DNA from: CAVQBJ01 sp963819075
GTDB taxonomy: Bacteria > Actinomycetota > Thermoleophilia > Solirubrobacterales > Solirubrobacteraceae
Assembly: GCA_963819075.1 (NCBI GenBank)
Contig: CAWFUP010000004.1
Location: forward strand, 558,001 to 622,000
Reading direction: 5' to 3'
DNA length: 64,000 nt
Part shown: positions 53,497 to 62,711 of the stretch, piece after piece
How the letters are laid out: each line of letters opens with the position of its first letter
How positions within the stretch are numbered: the stretch's first letter is position 1
Translations under genes and position numbers: made by a program
The notes under the pieces: model-generated
Databases searched by the model: none
Told to the model about the DNA's origin: nothing
The model's input: only the letters and a program-made list of their open reading frames with translations

Positions 53497-54947
53497 GCCA
53501 GGCGCTCCGCGGGCGGATCGGCCCGGCGATCGACCAGTGCGGCCACGAGCCCGAAGACGACCGCGACGGGGGCGCTGATCTGCACGTACTTGATCTGAAA
53601 GTCGGTCGACCACGCGAGCAGCTGCGCCACCAGAGCGCCGGCCGCCCCGGCGACCCAGATGCGGTGGGCGCCGAAGCTGCGCCAGAGGTCGCGCACGTAG
53701 CTGTAGACCAGGACGACGATCGCGACGATGCCGAGCACGCCGCCCTCGGCGAACAGCTGGAGATACACGTCGTGGGCCTCCGACGCGGAGTTGACCGCGA
53801 CCCCGTACTTGGGCAGCCACTGCGTGAGGTATCCGAAACCGACGCCGGTGATCGGATTGGCCTCGATCGTCTTGATCGCGGCCGCCCAGATGTGCAAGCG
53901 CAGGAGGTCGCCCTGGGCGGTCGAGACCTTCGCCGAGGTGGGGTCGAAGATCGAGGAGATGCGCTTGGACAGCGACTGCGGGGCGAGGCCGAAGGCGATC
54001 AGGATCACGACCGTCGTGGCCGCGGCCACGAGCAGGATCGTCTGGATGCGCACCCGCTTCGGGAGCAGCGCGAGGGTCACGATCAGGCCGACCCAGCCGC
54101 CGACGAGGCTCATCCGAGACAGCGACAACGCGAGGCCCAGGGCCGCCACCCCCGCCATCGCCAACGCGGCCACGGCCCAGATCCTTCGCCTGAGGCTGGC
54201 GCTCAGTGCCACGGTCATCGGGATGCAGAGCGCGAGCACCTGCCCGAGGCCGATCGGGTCGGGGGTCGCCCCCGACGGACGGAATAGCCTGCCGTAGCTG
54301 AAGAAGTACTCGTCCGAGGTCGTCGTGCTGGCCGACGCCTGGTAGAGGTTGAGCTGGTGCCCGGACTTGAACTCCCACACGGCGAGGGCCCCCTGCACGA
54401 ACGCAGTCACGGTCAGGGCGACGGCGATCAGCGTCGGGCCGCCTTCATCGCCGGCGACGAGGAAGGCGAGATAGCCGGTGGCCAACGTGACCCCCAGCCA
54501 CACCAACCAGTACCCGGGGTCGGTCGATCCGACGATCGCCGGGAGCAGAAGGAGGGGCAGCGCCGCCGCCGCGGGGGCCAGCGAGGCCGTGCTCCTCGGG
54601 CGCCGCGGCAGGGCCACGCACAGCGCGACGACGTCCACGGCGAGCAGCGGCGTCGGTTGCAGCCCCTGGAAGGTGAAGACGAAGTCGAACGGGGCGACGA
54701 GGATGGCGACGAACAGCAGGAACCGCAGCGGTGCCCTGATCGTCACCAGCAACGTGACCAGGGCCGCGGCCATGACGGTGACGAGGTACTTCGTGTTCGA
54801 CGGCTGCGCGAACAGCGCCATCTCGAGAACGCCGGAGCCCGCGAGCACGAGCAGAACAGAGCCGAGCAGGAAGACTGCCAGCCGCAGTGCGCGCCACTCA
54901 TCGGCGGGCAGGAAGCGCCACCAGCGGGCCAGCGGGAGGGAGCTCAC
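53493..54947 (-). CDS. O-antigen ligase/polymerase-like membrane protein (Wzy-like)
   Basis: From GTG 54947 this is 484 aa with about 11-12 hydrophobic segments and one large loop (about 210-260, with YEYFF-type residues) before a core resembling the O-antigen ligase family: LALSLSRMSLVGGWVGLI, then ANPITGVGFGYLTQWLPKYG. HDVYLQLFAEGGVLG is the usual H-loop. It should join repeat units into a polymer. GTG and TGA of the neighbouring gene overlap. Confidence 0.88.
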   Translation of the reverse strand: MSSLPLARWWRFLPADEWRALRLAVFLLGSVLLVLAGSGVLEMALFAQPSNTKYLVTVMAAALVTLLVTIRAPLRFLLFVAILVAPFDFVFTFQGLQPTPLLAVDVVALCVALPRRPRSTASLAPAAAALPLLLLPAIVGSTDPGYWLVWLGVTLATGYLAFLVAGDEGGPTLIAVALTVTAFVQGALAVWEFKSGHQLNLYQASASTTTSDEYFFSYGRLFRPSGATPDPIGLGQVLALCIPMTVALSASLRRRIWAVAALAMAGVAALGLALSLSRMSLVGGWVGLIVTLALLPKRVRIQTILLVAAATTVVILIAFGLAPQSLSKRISSIFDPTSAKVSTAQGDLLRLHIWAAAIKTIEANPITGVGFGYLTQWLPKYGVAVNSASEAHDVYLQLFAEGGVLGIVAIVVLVYSYVRDLWRSFGAHRIWVAGAAGALVAQLLAWSTDFQIKYVQISAPVAVVFGLVAALVDRRADPPAERLA

Positions 54948-55864
54948 CGTCTCGCCGGGGACCGGGCGATGAACGCGACTCGCAGGCTGAGCAGCAGGAC
55001 GACGATGAACGCGACGAGCGCGTAGAGCTTCGGCTTGGGCGCGGTCTGGGTGGCCGCGCCGGCGGTGTTGACGATCTGGAAGGCCGGTTGGTTGCCGGCG
55101 GCGTCGCGGAGCGCCTGGAACAGCGCGGTGGCCCGCGAGTTGGCATACGCCGCCACCACGGCCGGGGCGCTCGATCCCGGCGCCGTGTCCCCCGGGATCG
55201 AGGTGTTCCGGATCCGGCTCCCCAGCTCGATCATGTACGCCGTGTTGAACTGGGCCGTGAGCTGCGTCAGGTACAGCGCCACGGCGGGAACCGCAGCCTG
55301 CGCACGTTCGACGGCCCCGGCGGCGGTGCCCGCCGTCGCCGTCACCTCGAGGATGTTCTGCGCGCCGACGGTGCTGCCGCTGATCTTCCCGCTCAGCGCC
55401 TGCGGAGGAGCGCCGAGCCTCTTGGCCGCCATCGTCACCACCGCACTCGAGCCGACGAGCTGAGCGTATTGGGAGGCGAGGTCGTTCTCCGCGGTGACGT
55501 TCGAGTCGGCGATCCCGCTCTGCGTCACCGTCGCCACGCGGATGGTGCCGGACGCCTGGTACACGGGCGGAAGGTGGCGGCCGACGCCGTACGCGGCGAT
55601 CGCCGCCAGCAGCGAGAGCACGAAGCACAACGCGCCATCGCGCAGCGACAGCAGGACGCGCGGAGTGCCGTTCCGATCCGCTGTCGCGGCTCCTCCGCCC
55701 TCGACGACCGGCCATCGAGTCCGGTCGCCGATCCGCGACAGCGGCGACACGGGGGCAAGCCGGGCGGGGGGCCTCGCCGCACGCTCGGAACCGGGCCGAG
55801 CGAGCGTGGGTTGCGCAGGGAATACCGGCGGCGCCGGCTCGCGTTTCGGCGCAGGGGTCGACAT
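54944..55864 (-). CDS. Polysaccharide co-polymerase (Wzz/YveK-like chain-length determinant)
   Basis: This 306-aa protein has a Pro/Arg-rich cytoplasmic start, a first membrane segment (about residues 75-95), a periplasmic-side helical domain (about 95-275), and a second membrane segment near the C-terminus (KLYALVAFIVVLLLSLRVAF). This is the Wzz topology, without an attached tyrosine-kinase domain. It controls chain length of the polymer together with the Wzy-like protein, whose start overlaps its stop. Confidence 0.85.
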   Translation of the reverse strand: MSTPAPKREPAPPVFPAQPTLARPGSERAARPPARLAPVSPLSRIGDRTRWPVVEGGGAATADRNGTPRVLLSLRDGALCFVLSLLAAIAAYGVGRHLPPVYQASGTIRVATVTQSGIADSNVTAENDLASQYAQLVGSSAVVTMAAKRLGAPPQALSGKISGSTVGAQNILEVTATAGTAAGAVERAQAAVPAVALYLTQLTAQFNTAYMIELGSRIRNTSIPGDTAPGSSAPAVVAAYANSRATALFQALRDAAGNQPAFQIVNTAGAATQTAPKPKLYALVAFIVVLLLSLRVAFIARSPARR

Positions 55865-55925
55865 TGTCCGTTGGCATCGGCCCGCGGGTGACGATCTTTA
55901 GCCCTGCGCGCGCTGACCGGCGCCG

Positions 55926-57113
55926 CTACCCGAAGATCCGTTGCGCGCGCCTCCGCGGCAGGACGGCGCCGGCCTGGTCACCGCGAGCCGGCTCGCGGGC
56001 GCGGCTGAGGACGTCGGCGTAGACCGTCTCCATCTCGTCGAGCATGCGCTCGAAGCCATGTAGCCTCGCGAAGTACGCTGCGCTCGCGCGACCCATGGCG
56101 AGCCGGCGCGCCGGGTTCTGGCCGAGCGCGAGAACGTGGGCGGCGAGGCCGGGCACGTCGCCCACCTCGGTCAGGAAGCCGCTCTCGTTGTGGGCCACCT
56201 GCTCGACCGTGCCGCCGGCCGCGTAGGCGACGACGGGGAGCCCGGCGCGCATGCCCTCGATGACGGCCAGGGAGAGTCCCTCCCAGGCCGAGGTCTGCAC
56301 CAGCACATCGGCGGCGGCGTACACGAGGGCGGGCGACACGTCCTCGTCGAGGAGGCGGCCGCCGGCGATGAGCAGCTCGAGGCCCTCGGGGGTGCCGGAC
56401 AGGCCGTGTCCGAGCGCCAGGACCGTCGCCCGGGGGCCGAGCAGCTCGGCCAGCAGGCACAGATCTCGTGGGCGCTTCTGGGGGGCGCGTCGCCCGACCC
56501 AGGCCACTACCAGCTCCTCCTCCGCTAGGCTCAGCCGCGCCCGGGCCTCGGCTCGGCCGGGCGCCGCCTCGGCCGCGGACAGTCCCGTGCGGACCACGGT
56601 CATCAGCGCGCCCCTGCCCACGTTCCACTCCAGGGCGACGCGCTGCTCGTGGTGGGAGACGGCCACGATGGCGCTGCGGCAACGCCGGGTCAGCGCGCGT
56701 TCCACGGCGGCATAGGTACCCCGCACCGGTCGCCGCGTCTGCATCTCGAACGCCCACGAATGCGGGGTGTGCACGACGGGGACACCGGCCCGCCGGGCCG
56801 CGAGCCCGGCGACCAGCCCCGCCTTCGTGCTGTGGGTGTGCACGAGGTCCACGTCGGCGCGGCGTATGTGCTCAGCGAGCGCCGCGATTGCCCGGGCGTC
56901 GCGCACCGGGTGCGGGAGGCGGCCGAGGCTGAGCGGGTGGGCGCCGGCGCCGCGAGCAGGGAGCTCCCAGGCCTCGACCGCCGTCGCGGGCCCGGCCACG
57001 CTGACCTGCCAGCCGCGGCTCAGCAGCCCATCGCTGAGCCGCTGCACGTATCCCGGGACGCCGCCGATGTCCGGCTGGAACGCGTGCAGGACGTGGGCCC
57101 GTCCCATCTTCAC
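55926..57113 (-). CDS. Glycosyltransferase family 4
   Basis: This 395-aa GT-B enzyme begins MKMGRAHVLHAFQPDIGGVPGYVQRL and has the donor domain ELVVAWVGRRAPQKRPRDLCL and ADVLVQTSAWEGLSLAVIEGMRAGLPVVAYAAGGTVEQV. Its ATG overlaps the stop of the phosphoglycosyl transferase by 4 bp, and a 61-bp gap to the Wzz-like gene follows. Confidence 0.93.
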   Translation of the reverse strand: MKMGRAHVLHAFQPDIGGVPGYVQRLSDGLLSRGWQVSVAGPATAVEAWELPARGAGAHPLSLGRLPHPVRDARAIAALAEHIRRADVDLVHTHSTKAGLVAGLAARRAGVPVVHTPHSWAFEMQTRRPVRGTYAAVERALTRRCRSAIVAVSHHEQRVALEWNVGRGALMTVVRTGLSAAEAAPGRAEARARLSLAEEELVVAWVGRRAPQKRPRDLCLLAELLGPRATVLALGHGLSGTPEGLELLIAGGRLLDEDVSPALVYAAADVLVQTSAWEGLSLAVIEGMRAGLPVVAYAAGGTVEQVAHNESGFLTEVGDVPGLAAHVLALGQNPARRLAMGRASAAYFARLHGFERMLDEMETVYADVLSRAREPARGDQAGAVLPRRRAQRIFG

Positions 57114-58660
57114 ATCGCGCCGCGTCGCGTGAAGACCGCCGGGATCGTGTCGGTCATGATCGCCAGGTCCTCGACGACCGAGCGGTGGCGGACGTAGAGG
57201 TAGTCGAGCCGCATGCGCTCGCTCCAGTCGAGGTCACTGCGTCCGCGCACCTGCCACAGGCCGGTGATCCCGGGCCGAACCCGCAACCGCGTGAGCTGCC
57301 AGCTCTCGAGCGAACGCACCTCGAAGTCGCGCAGGGGACGCGGCCCGACGATGCTCATGTCACCGCGGAGCACGTTCCACAGCTGTGGCAGCTCGTCGAG
57401 GCTGGTGGCCCGCAGCAGCCGACCGAGGCCGGTGACCTCGGCCATGCCCGCTTCCTTGACCGCACGCACGAGCTCGGCCACGTCCTCCTGGCCGGCGCCG
57501 GCCACCGAAGCGTCGCTCCCGGGCCGGCTGCGATCGGGTTCGTCGCGCATCGTGCGGAACTTCAGGACCTTGAACGGGCGTCCGTAGCGCCCGATCCGCT
57601 CCTGGCGATAAAGGATCGGCCGGCCGTCGATGAGGGCGATGAGGACGGCGACGGCGATCACGATCGGGGAGAGCAGCACGAGCGCGACCGCGGCGATCGT
57701 GACGTCGATGACCCGCCTGACCGGTTCGCGGGCGTTGCGTCCGTCCACCGGTCGTACCTCGTGGAGCGGCAGCGAGCCGACGACGAGCGGCCGCGGCCGA
57801 TCGCCGAGGATGTCGAACAGGCGCGGCACGATGAGCGTGTGGACGCCGATCGCGTCGCAGGTCCGCAGGGCCTGGGCGGTCGCGGCGTCGCCGCGATGGG
57901 AGAAAGCGACGAAGACGTGATCGATCCGCTTCCGTGCGACGATGGCGGCGAGGTCGTCGAGCTCGCCCAGCAGCACCGGTCCACCGAACCGGGGATCGTC
58001 GCCGTCATCGGCCCGACCGACGATCTCCAGGCTCGGCGCGCTGCGGGCCAGGTGCATCGCGAGCCGCTCCGCCACCTCGCCGCTGCCGATGATCAGCGCC
58101 CGTCCACTCGGCTGCCGTTCGTCGACGAAGCGCCGGCTGACGGCGCGGGCCAGCAGCCACCACACGGGGGCCGCGGCCCAGATGAGCGCGAGCCCGGGGG
58201 CGATGGCACCCCGCCCGAAGTCGAGGTCAACGAGCACACCGGCCCAGGCGGCGAGCGAGGAGGCGACGACGAAGCGGACGAGTTGGTGAAGGAGGCGGTG
58301 GTCGCTGGGCGCGACGAAGCTCGGCCGCCGCGCATCGCGGTAGGCGCCATTCAGGGCGATGGCCGTGATCGCAACCGCGGCCATGACAGCGTCCTGGAGC
58401 AACGCGACCGATTGATGCGGGGCCGCCAGCCTCGAGAGGCCCCACGCCAGCAGGAAAGGCGCGGCGTCGACGGCCACCATGGTCGGCGTGCGCCGGTAGC
58501 GGGGCGAGCGACGAGCATGCGGCATCGACCACTCGCTCGCGCGACTGACCGGAACCGTGGCCGCGCCGGTGGCCAGGAGCCCCGGTGTCGTGGGCAGGGC
58601 GACGTCGGCAGTCGAGAACCCGATCGTCGTCGGGCGGTGCGGCTCCTCGGGCGGGATCAT
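57110..58660 (-). CDS. Polyprenyl-phosphate phosphoglycosyl transferase (WbaP/CpsE-type initiating enzyme)
   Basis: This 516-aa enzyme begins the repeat unit by moving a sugar-1-phosphate onto undecaprenyl phosphate. A variable N-terminal part has about four membrane segments and a Rossmann-like middle (GRALIIGSGEVAERLAMHLA, about 195-320). The C-terminal catalytic domain (about 325-516) shows RPFKVLKFRTMRDE, ATSLDELPQLWNVLRGDMSIVGPRP and PGITGLWQVRGRSDLDW. Its ATG overlaps the stop of the Hydin-like protein gene. Confidence 0.94.
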   Translation of the reverse strand: MIPPEEPHRPTTIGFSTADVALPTTPGLLATGAATVPVSRASEWSMPHARRSPRYRRTPTMVAVDAAPFLLAWGLSRLAAPHQSVALLQDAVMAAVAITAIALNGAYRDARRPSFVAPSDHRLLHQLVRFVVASSLAAWAGVLVDLDFGRGAIAPGLALIWAAAPVWWLLARAVSRRFVDERQPSGRALIIGSGEVAERLAMHLARSAPSLEIVGRADDGDDPRFGGPVLLGELDDLAAIVARKRIDHVFVAFSHRGDAATAQALRTCDAIGVHTLIVPRLFDILGDRPRPLVVGSLPLHEVRPVDGRNAREPVRRVIDVTIAAVALVLLSPIVIAVAVLIALIDGRPILYRQERIGRYGRPFKVLKFRTMRDEPDRSRPGSDASVAGAGQEDVAELVRAVKEAGMAEVTGLGRLLRATSLDELPQLWNVLRGDMSIVGPRPLRDFEVRSLESWQLTRLRVRPGITGLWQVRGRSDLDWSERMRLDYLYVRHRSVVEDLAIMTDTIPAVFTRRGAM

Positions 58661-59643
58661 CCGGCCCCGCACGTGACGAAGTAAGGACTTGCGGAGCGCA
58701 CCTGCCTGCCGCTCACGCGCGTGATGACAACCTCGATCGCGTGCCGGCCGGACGTCTTGTTGCGGACGTACACGACCGCGTTCGTGATGCCGCGCTGGTG
58801 CACCGCGGCGGCGAGCTTGCCATCGATGTAGATCGAGGCCGCGATATTGCTGTCGCTGGCCGACGACTTGAGGCGGATGACGATGGCATTCCGGGCCGTG
58901 CACTGGGCGCTCGTCACGAGGCCGGCGACGGGGCCAGTGGAGCCGCCGGCGCCTGACCCGCCACTCGTCGTTCCCGAGCTCGAGGTCACGGTCGATGTCG
59001 AGGTCGAGACCGCGCTCGTGGTCGTGTGTGTCGTGGTCGTGTGCGTCGTGGTCGTGGTCGTGTGCGTCGCGGTCGTGCTGGTCGTGGTCACCCCGCCGCC
59101 CGCGCGCGGGCAGCTGGCGGTGACGGCCTTGGGCACACTCGCCATCGAGGCGTTGGGCACAGTGGCGGTGAAGCCGCTTCCGGCGAGCGTCATGTAGCCG
59201 ACACACGGCCAGCGGTTGTCACTGATCATCAGGTCGGCCACCCGGGTGCCGGGCTCCTTCGGGTGGAAGTCGACGGACAGCGTGCAGGAGCCGCCGGCAC
59301 TGAGCACCGCCCCCGTGCACTGGTTGTTGAGAATGCTGAAGTCGGTCGGATAGTCGCCGGCCACGACGATCCCGCTGATCGTGGCCGACCCGCCACCGGA
59401 GAAGGTGATGTGGGCGGTGAGCGGTGAGCTCGTCTGCCCTACCGCGACGAAGTTGAACACGAGCGGGCTGTTGGTGACCAGCTGGGGCCGACCGGTCGTC
59501 CCACCGGCGCCAAGCGCCGATCCGCCAAAGCAGGCCACGGCCGCCAGTGCGGCCGGCAGCCCGACGAGCAGCAGTCGCGGGATCTGCCGGCCCCGACCGA
59601 AACGGGCCTCTCGCCCGGAAGGAATGTGTCGTCGATCGTCCAT
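58657..59643 (-). CDS. Secreted protein with Hydin/ASPM-like domain and Thr/His-rich repeat
   Basis: This 328-aa protein has a signal peptide (PRLLLVGLPAALAAVACFGGSALGA), a choice-of-anchor-D/Hydin-like immunoglobulin domain (about 45-160: FVAVGQTSSPLTAHITFSGGGSATISGI, then SILNNQCTGAVLSAGGSCTLSVDFHP), a Thr/His/Ser-rich repeat tract (about 185-240) and a C-terminal beta domain with a disulfide pair. It is the first gene of the operon, so it may be a surface protein bound to the polymer. The function is unknown. Confidence 0.82.
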   Translation of the reverse strand: MDDRRHIPSGREARFGRGRQIPRLLLVGLPAALAAVACFGGSALGAGGTTGRPQLVTNSPLVFNFVAVGQTSSPLTAHITFSGGGSATISGIVVAGDYPTDFSILNNQCTGAVLSAGGSCTLSVDFHPKEPGTRVADLMISDNRWPCVGYMTLAGSGFTATVPNASMASVPKAVTASCPRAGGGVTTTSTTATHTTTTTTHTTTTHTTTSAVSTSTSTVTSSSGTTSGGSGAGGSTGPVAGLVTSAQCTARNAIVIRLKSSASDSNIAASIYIDGKLAAAVHQRGITNAVVYVRNKTSGRHAIEVVITRVSGRQVRSASPYFVTCGAG

Positions 59644-60322
59644 GATCCTTGCGGCTCCCTCTCGTTGACCCTTCGCGCGCTACCTGATCCCTCGGCGTGA
59701 CCGCCTACCCGGTCGCCAACACGGCGATGACGGGCCGAGCGCTGATCGGTGACCGGTTGTCCCCCCAGTGCAGGTTGCGAGCATCCTCGAACGACATGAC
59801 GCCGGGGGAGCAGCGTGGCTGCTGCGCCGGACCGGCGGTTGGCAAGTCTCTAGGGGTGCTGGATCGGCGCCGCGTGCGCCGCGCTTTACGGTCTCGGCGA
59901 AAAGAGAGACGGGTCACGCAGCTGTGCTCGGGATTGCTGAGGTCCGGATCACCGGGCTCGGCCCAGTGCCTGAGAATCGGGGTGATGGACCTTCGAGTTC
60001 GCGACTCACCCTGCGCGACTCGTGTGCCGGGCGAGGGCTGCCAAACGGCGTCGGGCGCGGTCGGGCGGCTTGTGGTCAGAGCGCCGTTGGTTGGCCCGGC
60101 GGGCTCAGCCGCGCAGTTATAGGCTGACCCACCACTGCCGAGGAGCCCGACCATTCGTGATGCGGCGCTTCCGCTGGCCGCGCGAGGCGCGGGAGTCGTG
60201 ACGCGGATGCGCAACTTGCCGGTCAAGTCTGCGTCACAGAGGTTTGCAGTCCGCCGGCGGCAGGTCTACGGGCCGCACCGGCCCGTAGTATGCAGCGACC
60301 GTTCATATGAACCCCCCGCCGC
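59644..60322. other. Divergent regulatory gap of the polysaccharide locus
   Basis: This 679-bp gap carries the 5' regions of the operon (left) and the LCP gene (right). No convincing gene is seen. AGAGGGAG before the ATG 59643 is the operon's Shine-Dalgarno sequence. The minus-strand leader is long and structured, but matched no riboswitch class that I know. Confidence 0.5.
60266..60312 (+). promoter_or_regulatory. Two palindromes flanking a -10 element upstream of the LCP gene
   Basis: CTACGGGCCG-CAC-CGGCCCGTAG (60266-60288) is a perfect 10-bp inverted repeat. It overlaps TAGTAT (60286-60291), a -10 identical to that before parA. The perfect 12-bp palindrome GTTCATATGAAC (60301-60312) covers the expected transcription start. 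Both look like operator sites for dimeric regulators. Confidence 0.55.
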
Positions 60323-62650
60323 ATGCGGGCGGTGGCCCGGAACGCTCCGGGACCACGCACTGCGCGCAGTGAGGCGGGACTGACGCACCCATCGCCCGTG
60401 GCCAGCACGATCACCCGACCTCCAGACGCTCCGCCTGGTGCGCGCCCGCCTGAGCCGCCGGCGCCACCGGCGCCGCCCGAGCCGCCGCGCGACGGTCGGC
60501 GCATCCTCGTCCGGGTGCTCTTCGGCGCGCTGATCGTCGCCGTTCTGAGCGGAGCGGCAACGTTCGCGTTGCTCTACCACGAGGTGGTCCAGGTTCGCAA
60601 CGCGATCAACCAGAATCCGAGCCTGCCCGTGTCCGGGAGCACGCTGGCCAGCGCCCCGGCCGGGGCGCCGCAAACCCTGCTGCTGGTCGGCGACGACCGC
60701 CGCGCGCTGACCCGGTACTACCACCACGCCGTCGCCTCGCACTCCAACGAGATGCTGCTCGTGCGCATCGATCCGTCGAAGCCCTGGATCTCGATGCTTT
60801 CGATCCCGCGCGAGCTGTGGGTGCCGATCTACCCCGCCAGCGGCCCCGAGGTCACGAATCGCATCAACTTTGCCTACACGCTCGGCGGCATCGGACTGAT
60901 GACGGCGACGATCAAGCAAGTCACGGGCCTCACCGTCAACCACGTCGTCGTCATCGACTTCGCCCACTTCAAGCGCGCTGTGGACGAGATGGGCTGCGTG
61001 TACTCAACGATCGACCGTCGCTACTACCACTCGAACGTCGGGTCGGTGCAGCAATACCAAGAGATCAACCTGCAGCCCGGCTATCAGAGGCTCTGTGGAA
61101 CCCAGGCGCTCGAGTTCGTGAGCTACCGCCACGGCGATACCTCGCTGGTCCGCGACGCGCGCAACCAAGACTTCATGCTCGACGTCAAGAAGCAATACGG
61201 TCCGTCACTGTTCGCCAGCCGCTCCGAGTTCGAGCAGATCTTCGGCCAGGCGGTTCAGACGGACCCCGGTCTGCACACCACCAGCGGGATCCTCGACCTC
61301 CTCACGCTGCTTGCCCAATCCGCGGGCAAGCCGGTGCGACAGGTGCCCTTCCAGGTCAACCTCCTGGCCACCGACGACACCGCGACGCCCCAACAGATCC
61401 AGTCGACTGTGAACGCATTCCTCCACGGGCACCCGAACGCGCCGAAGCGGCACACGGCCGCCGAAGCGCACGCGCTGCGCAGCGCGCGAGACCGGGCCCG
61501 TCTGGCGCTCACGCCGACCCCCTCAGCGGCGATCTCCAACGCGTTCTCGGCGGCGTCGCGGCTGCCATTCCCGCTCGAGTATCCCCGGTTGCGCGACCAG
61601 TACGCCAGCGCCGACGCCGACGACCTGCACCTGTATTCGATACCCGACCAGGAAGGGCACAGCCATCAGGCCTACGTCGTCGTGATCAGCCGTGGCCTCA
61701 TCGGCCAGTACTACGACGTGCAGGGCACGGACTGGGCGTCGGCACCGATGTTCGCCAGCCCGGACCAGACCGTCCGGGTCGGTAGCCGCGCCTATCAGCT
61801 CTATTACGAGGGCTCGAACTTGCAGATGGTCGCCTGGCGCGAATACGGCGCGATCTACTGGGTGCGCAACACGCTCACCGACAACGTCCCCAACAGCGCG
61901 ATGCTCGCGATGGCCGAACAGACCTACCCGGTTGGCGGGCACGTCAGCGCGCCCAGTCCGCGCCGGACCGCGCTCGGCGCCACCGGACTGCTCGTCAAGC
62001 CGACCGCGGCGGCACCGATGGGCGCTCTGAGGACGTACGGCCCGCTGGCCGCCTTGCTCGCATGGCTGGCCACGGCCTTCCTGGCCGTGCGGCTGCTGGC
62101 GGGCCGTCGCGAGCTCGCGCTCCTCCGCGGTCAGGTCGCGCTCGCCGTAGCCGCGGACGCCAGGCAGCGAGCGCTCGTCGCCACCACCGGGGTCTCGACA
62201 GCCGTCCCGCCCAGGGTCTCGGCTTCGCGACGACGAACCGGCGCGCGCACCCCTCGTCGCCTGGCCGCGGCGCTGGCGGTCGGGCTGGTGGCCAGCGCGG
62301 TCGCCGGCGCGTACCTCGTGACCACGCGGTCAACCGGTTCACGCGCGACGTCGCGCCCGGGCACGACCTCCGTCAGCGTGTCCGTGCTCAACGCCACGAG
62401 CAGCACCGGAGCAGCACACGCTCTGGCCCAGCAACTCCGCTCCCGCGGAGTCTCGGTGGCCCGGATCGGCAACCTTCCGCCCTCGGGTCGATCGAGTGGG
62501 GTATTGGTCTTCTACGCCCCAGGGCGTCACGGCCAGGCGAGTGACATCGCTCGCCTCCTGCACGCGGGTGCGCCGACGCTTGCGCCGCTGGACCCGGCAA
62601 CGCGAGCGGCGGCGGGCGGCAAGTCGCCGATCGTCGTAGTGATCAACTGA
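60323..62650 (+). CDS. LCP (LytR-CpsA-Psr) family protein with C-terminal LytR_C domain
   Basis: This 775-aa protein has a Pro-rich cytoplasmic start, a membrane segment (about 60-80), the LCP domain (about 110-290, with MLLVRIDPSKPWISMLSIPRELWV and the Arg-rich VSYRHGDTSLVRDARNQ), a further extracytoplasmic region, and near the C-terminus one or two more hydrophobic segments and a LytR_C domain (VSVSVLNATSSTGAAHALAQQL). LCP enzymes transfer lipid-linked polymers to peptidoglycan. Divergence from the operon makes it the likely ligase for this polysaccharide. GTG 60398 is an alternative start. Confidence 0.88.
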   Translation: MRAVARNAPGPRTARSEAGLTHPSPVASTITRPPDAPPGARPPEPPAPPAPPEPPRDGRRILVRVLFGALIVAVLSGAATFALLYHEVVQVRNAINQNPSLPVSGSTLASAPAGAPQTLLLVGDDRRALTRYYHHAVASHSNEMLLVRIDPSKPWISMLSIPRELWVPIYPASGPEVTNRINFAYTLGGIGLMTATIKQVTGLTVNHVVVIDFAHFKRAVDEMGCVYSTIDRRYYHSNVGSVQQYQEINLQPGYQRLCGTQALEFVSYRHGDTSLVRDARNQDFMLDVKKQYGPSLFASRSEFEQIFGQAVQTDPGLHTTSGILDLLTLLAQSAGKPVRQVPFQVNLLATDDTATPQQIQSTVNAFLHGHPNAPKRHTAAEAHALRSARDRARLALTPTPSAAISNAFSAASRLPFPLEYPRLRDQYASADADDLHLYSIPDQEGHSHQAYVVVISRGLIGQYYDVQGTDWASAPMFASPDQTVRVGSRAYQLYYEGSNLQMVAWREYGAIYWVRNTLTDNVPNSAMLAMAEQTYPVGGHVSAPSPRRTALGATGLLVKPTAAAPMGALRTYGPLAALLAWLATAFLAVRLLAGRRELALLRGQVALAVAADARQRALVATTGVSTAVPPRVSASRRRTGARTPRRLAAALAVGLVASAVAGAYLVTTRSTGSRATSRPGTTSVSVSVLNATSSTGAAHALAQQLRSRGVSVARIGNLPPSGRSSGVLVFYAPGRHGQASDIARLLHAGAPTLAPLDPATRAAAGGKSPIVVVIN

Positions 62651-62673
62651 GCCGCGGCCGGCCACCCGCAGAT

Positions 62674-62704
62674 TTGAGCGATCGCTTTGAGCGTGTGCTA
62701 AAAT
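62674..62704 (+). promoter_or_regulatory. Promoter of the TetR gene with a perfect palindrome
   Basis: TTGAGC (62674-62679) and TAAAAT (62699-62704) are spaced 19 bp. The palindrome AGCGATCGCT (62677-62686) lies between. The TAAAAT box ends 7 bases before GTG 62712, so a leaderless transcript with autoregulation is likely. Confidence 0.5.
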
Positions 62705-62711
62705 CGTGCGC

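Noticed and set aside
58960..59095. Short tandem repeats taken for a CRISPR array
   Set aside because: Period is a few codons inside an open frame encoding Thr/His runs; no unique spacers and no cas genes.
59705..60226. Minus-strand frame of 173 codons in the regulatory gap
   Set aside because: No motif, low-complexity Arg/Ser/Pro content, no ribosome site, and it covers the leader region of the polysaccharide operon.
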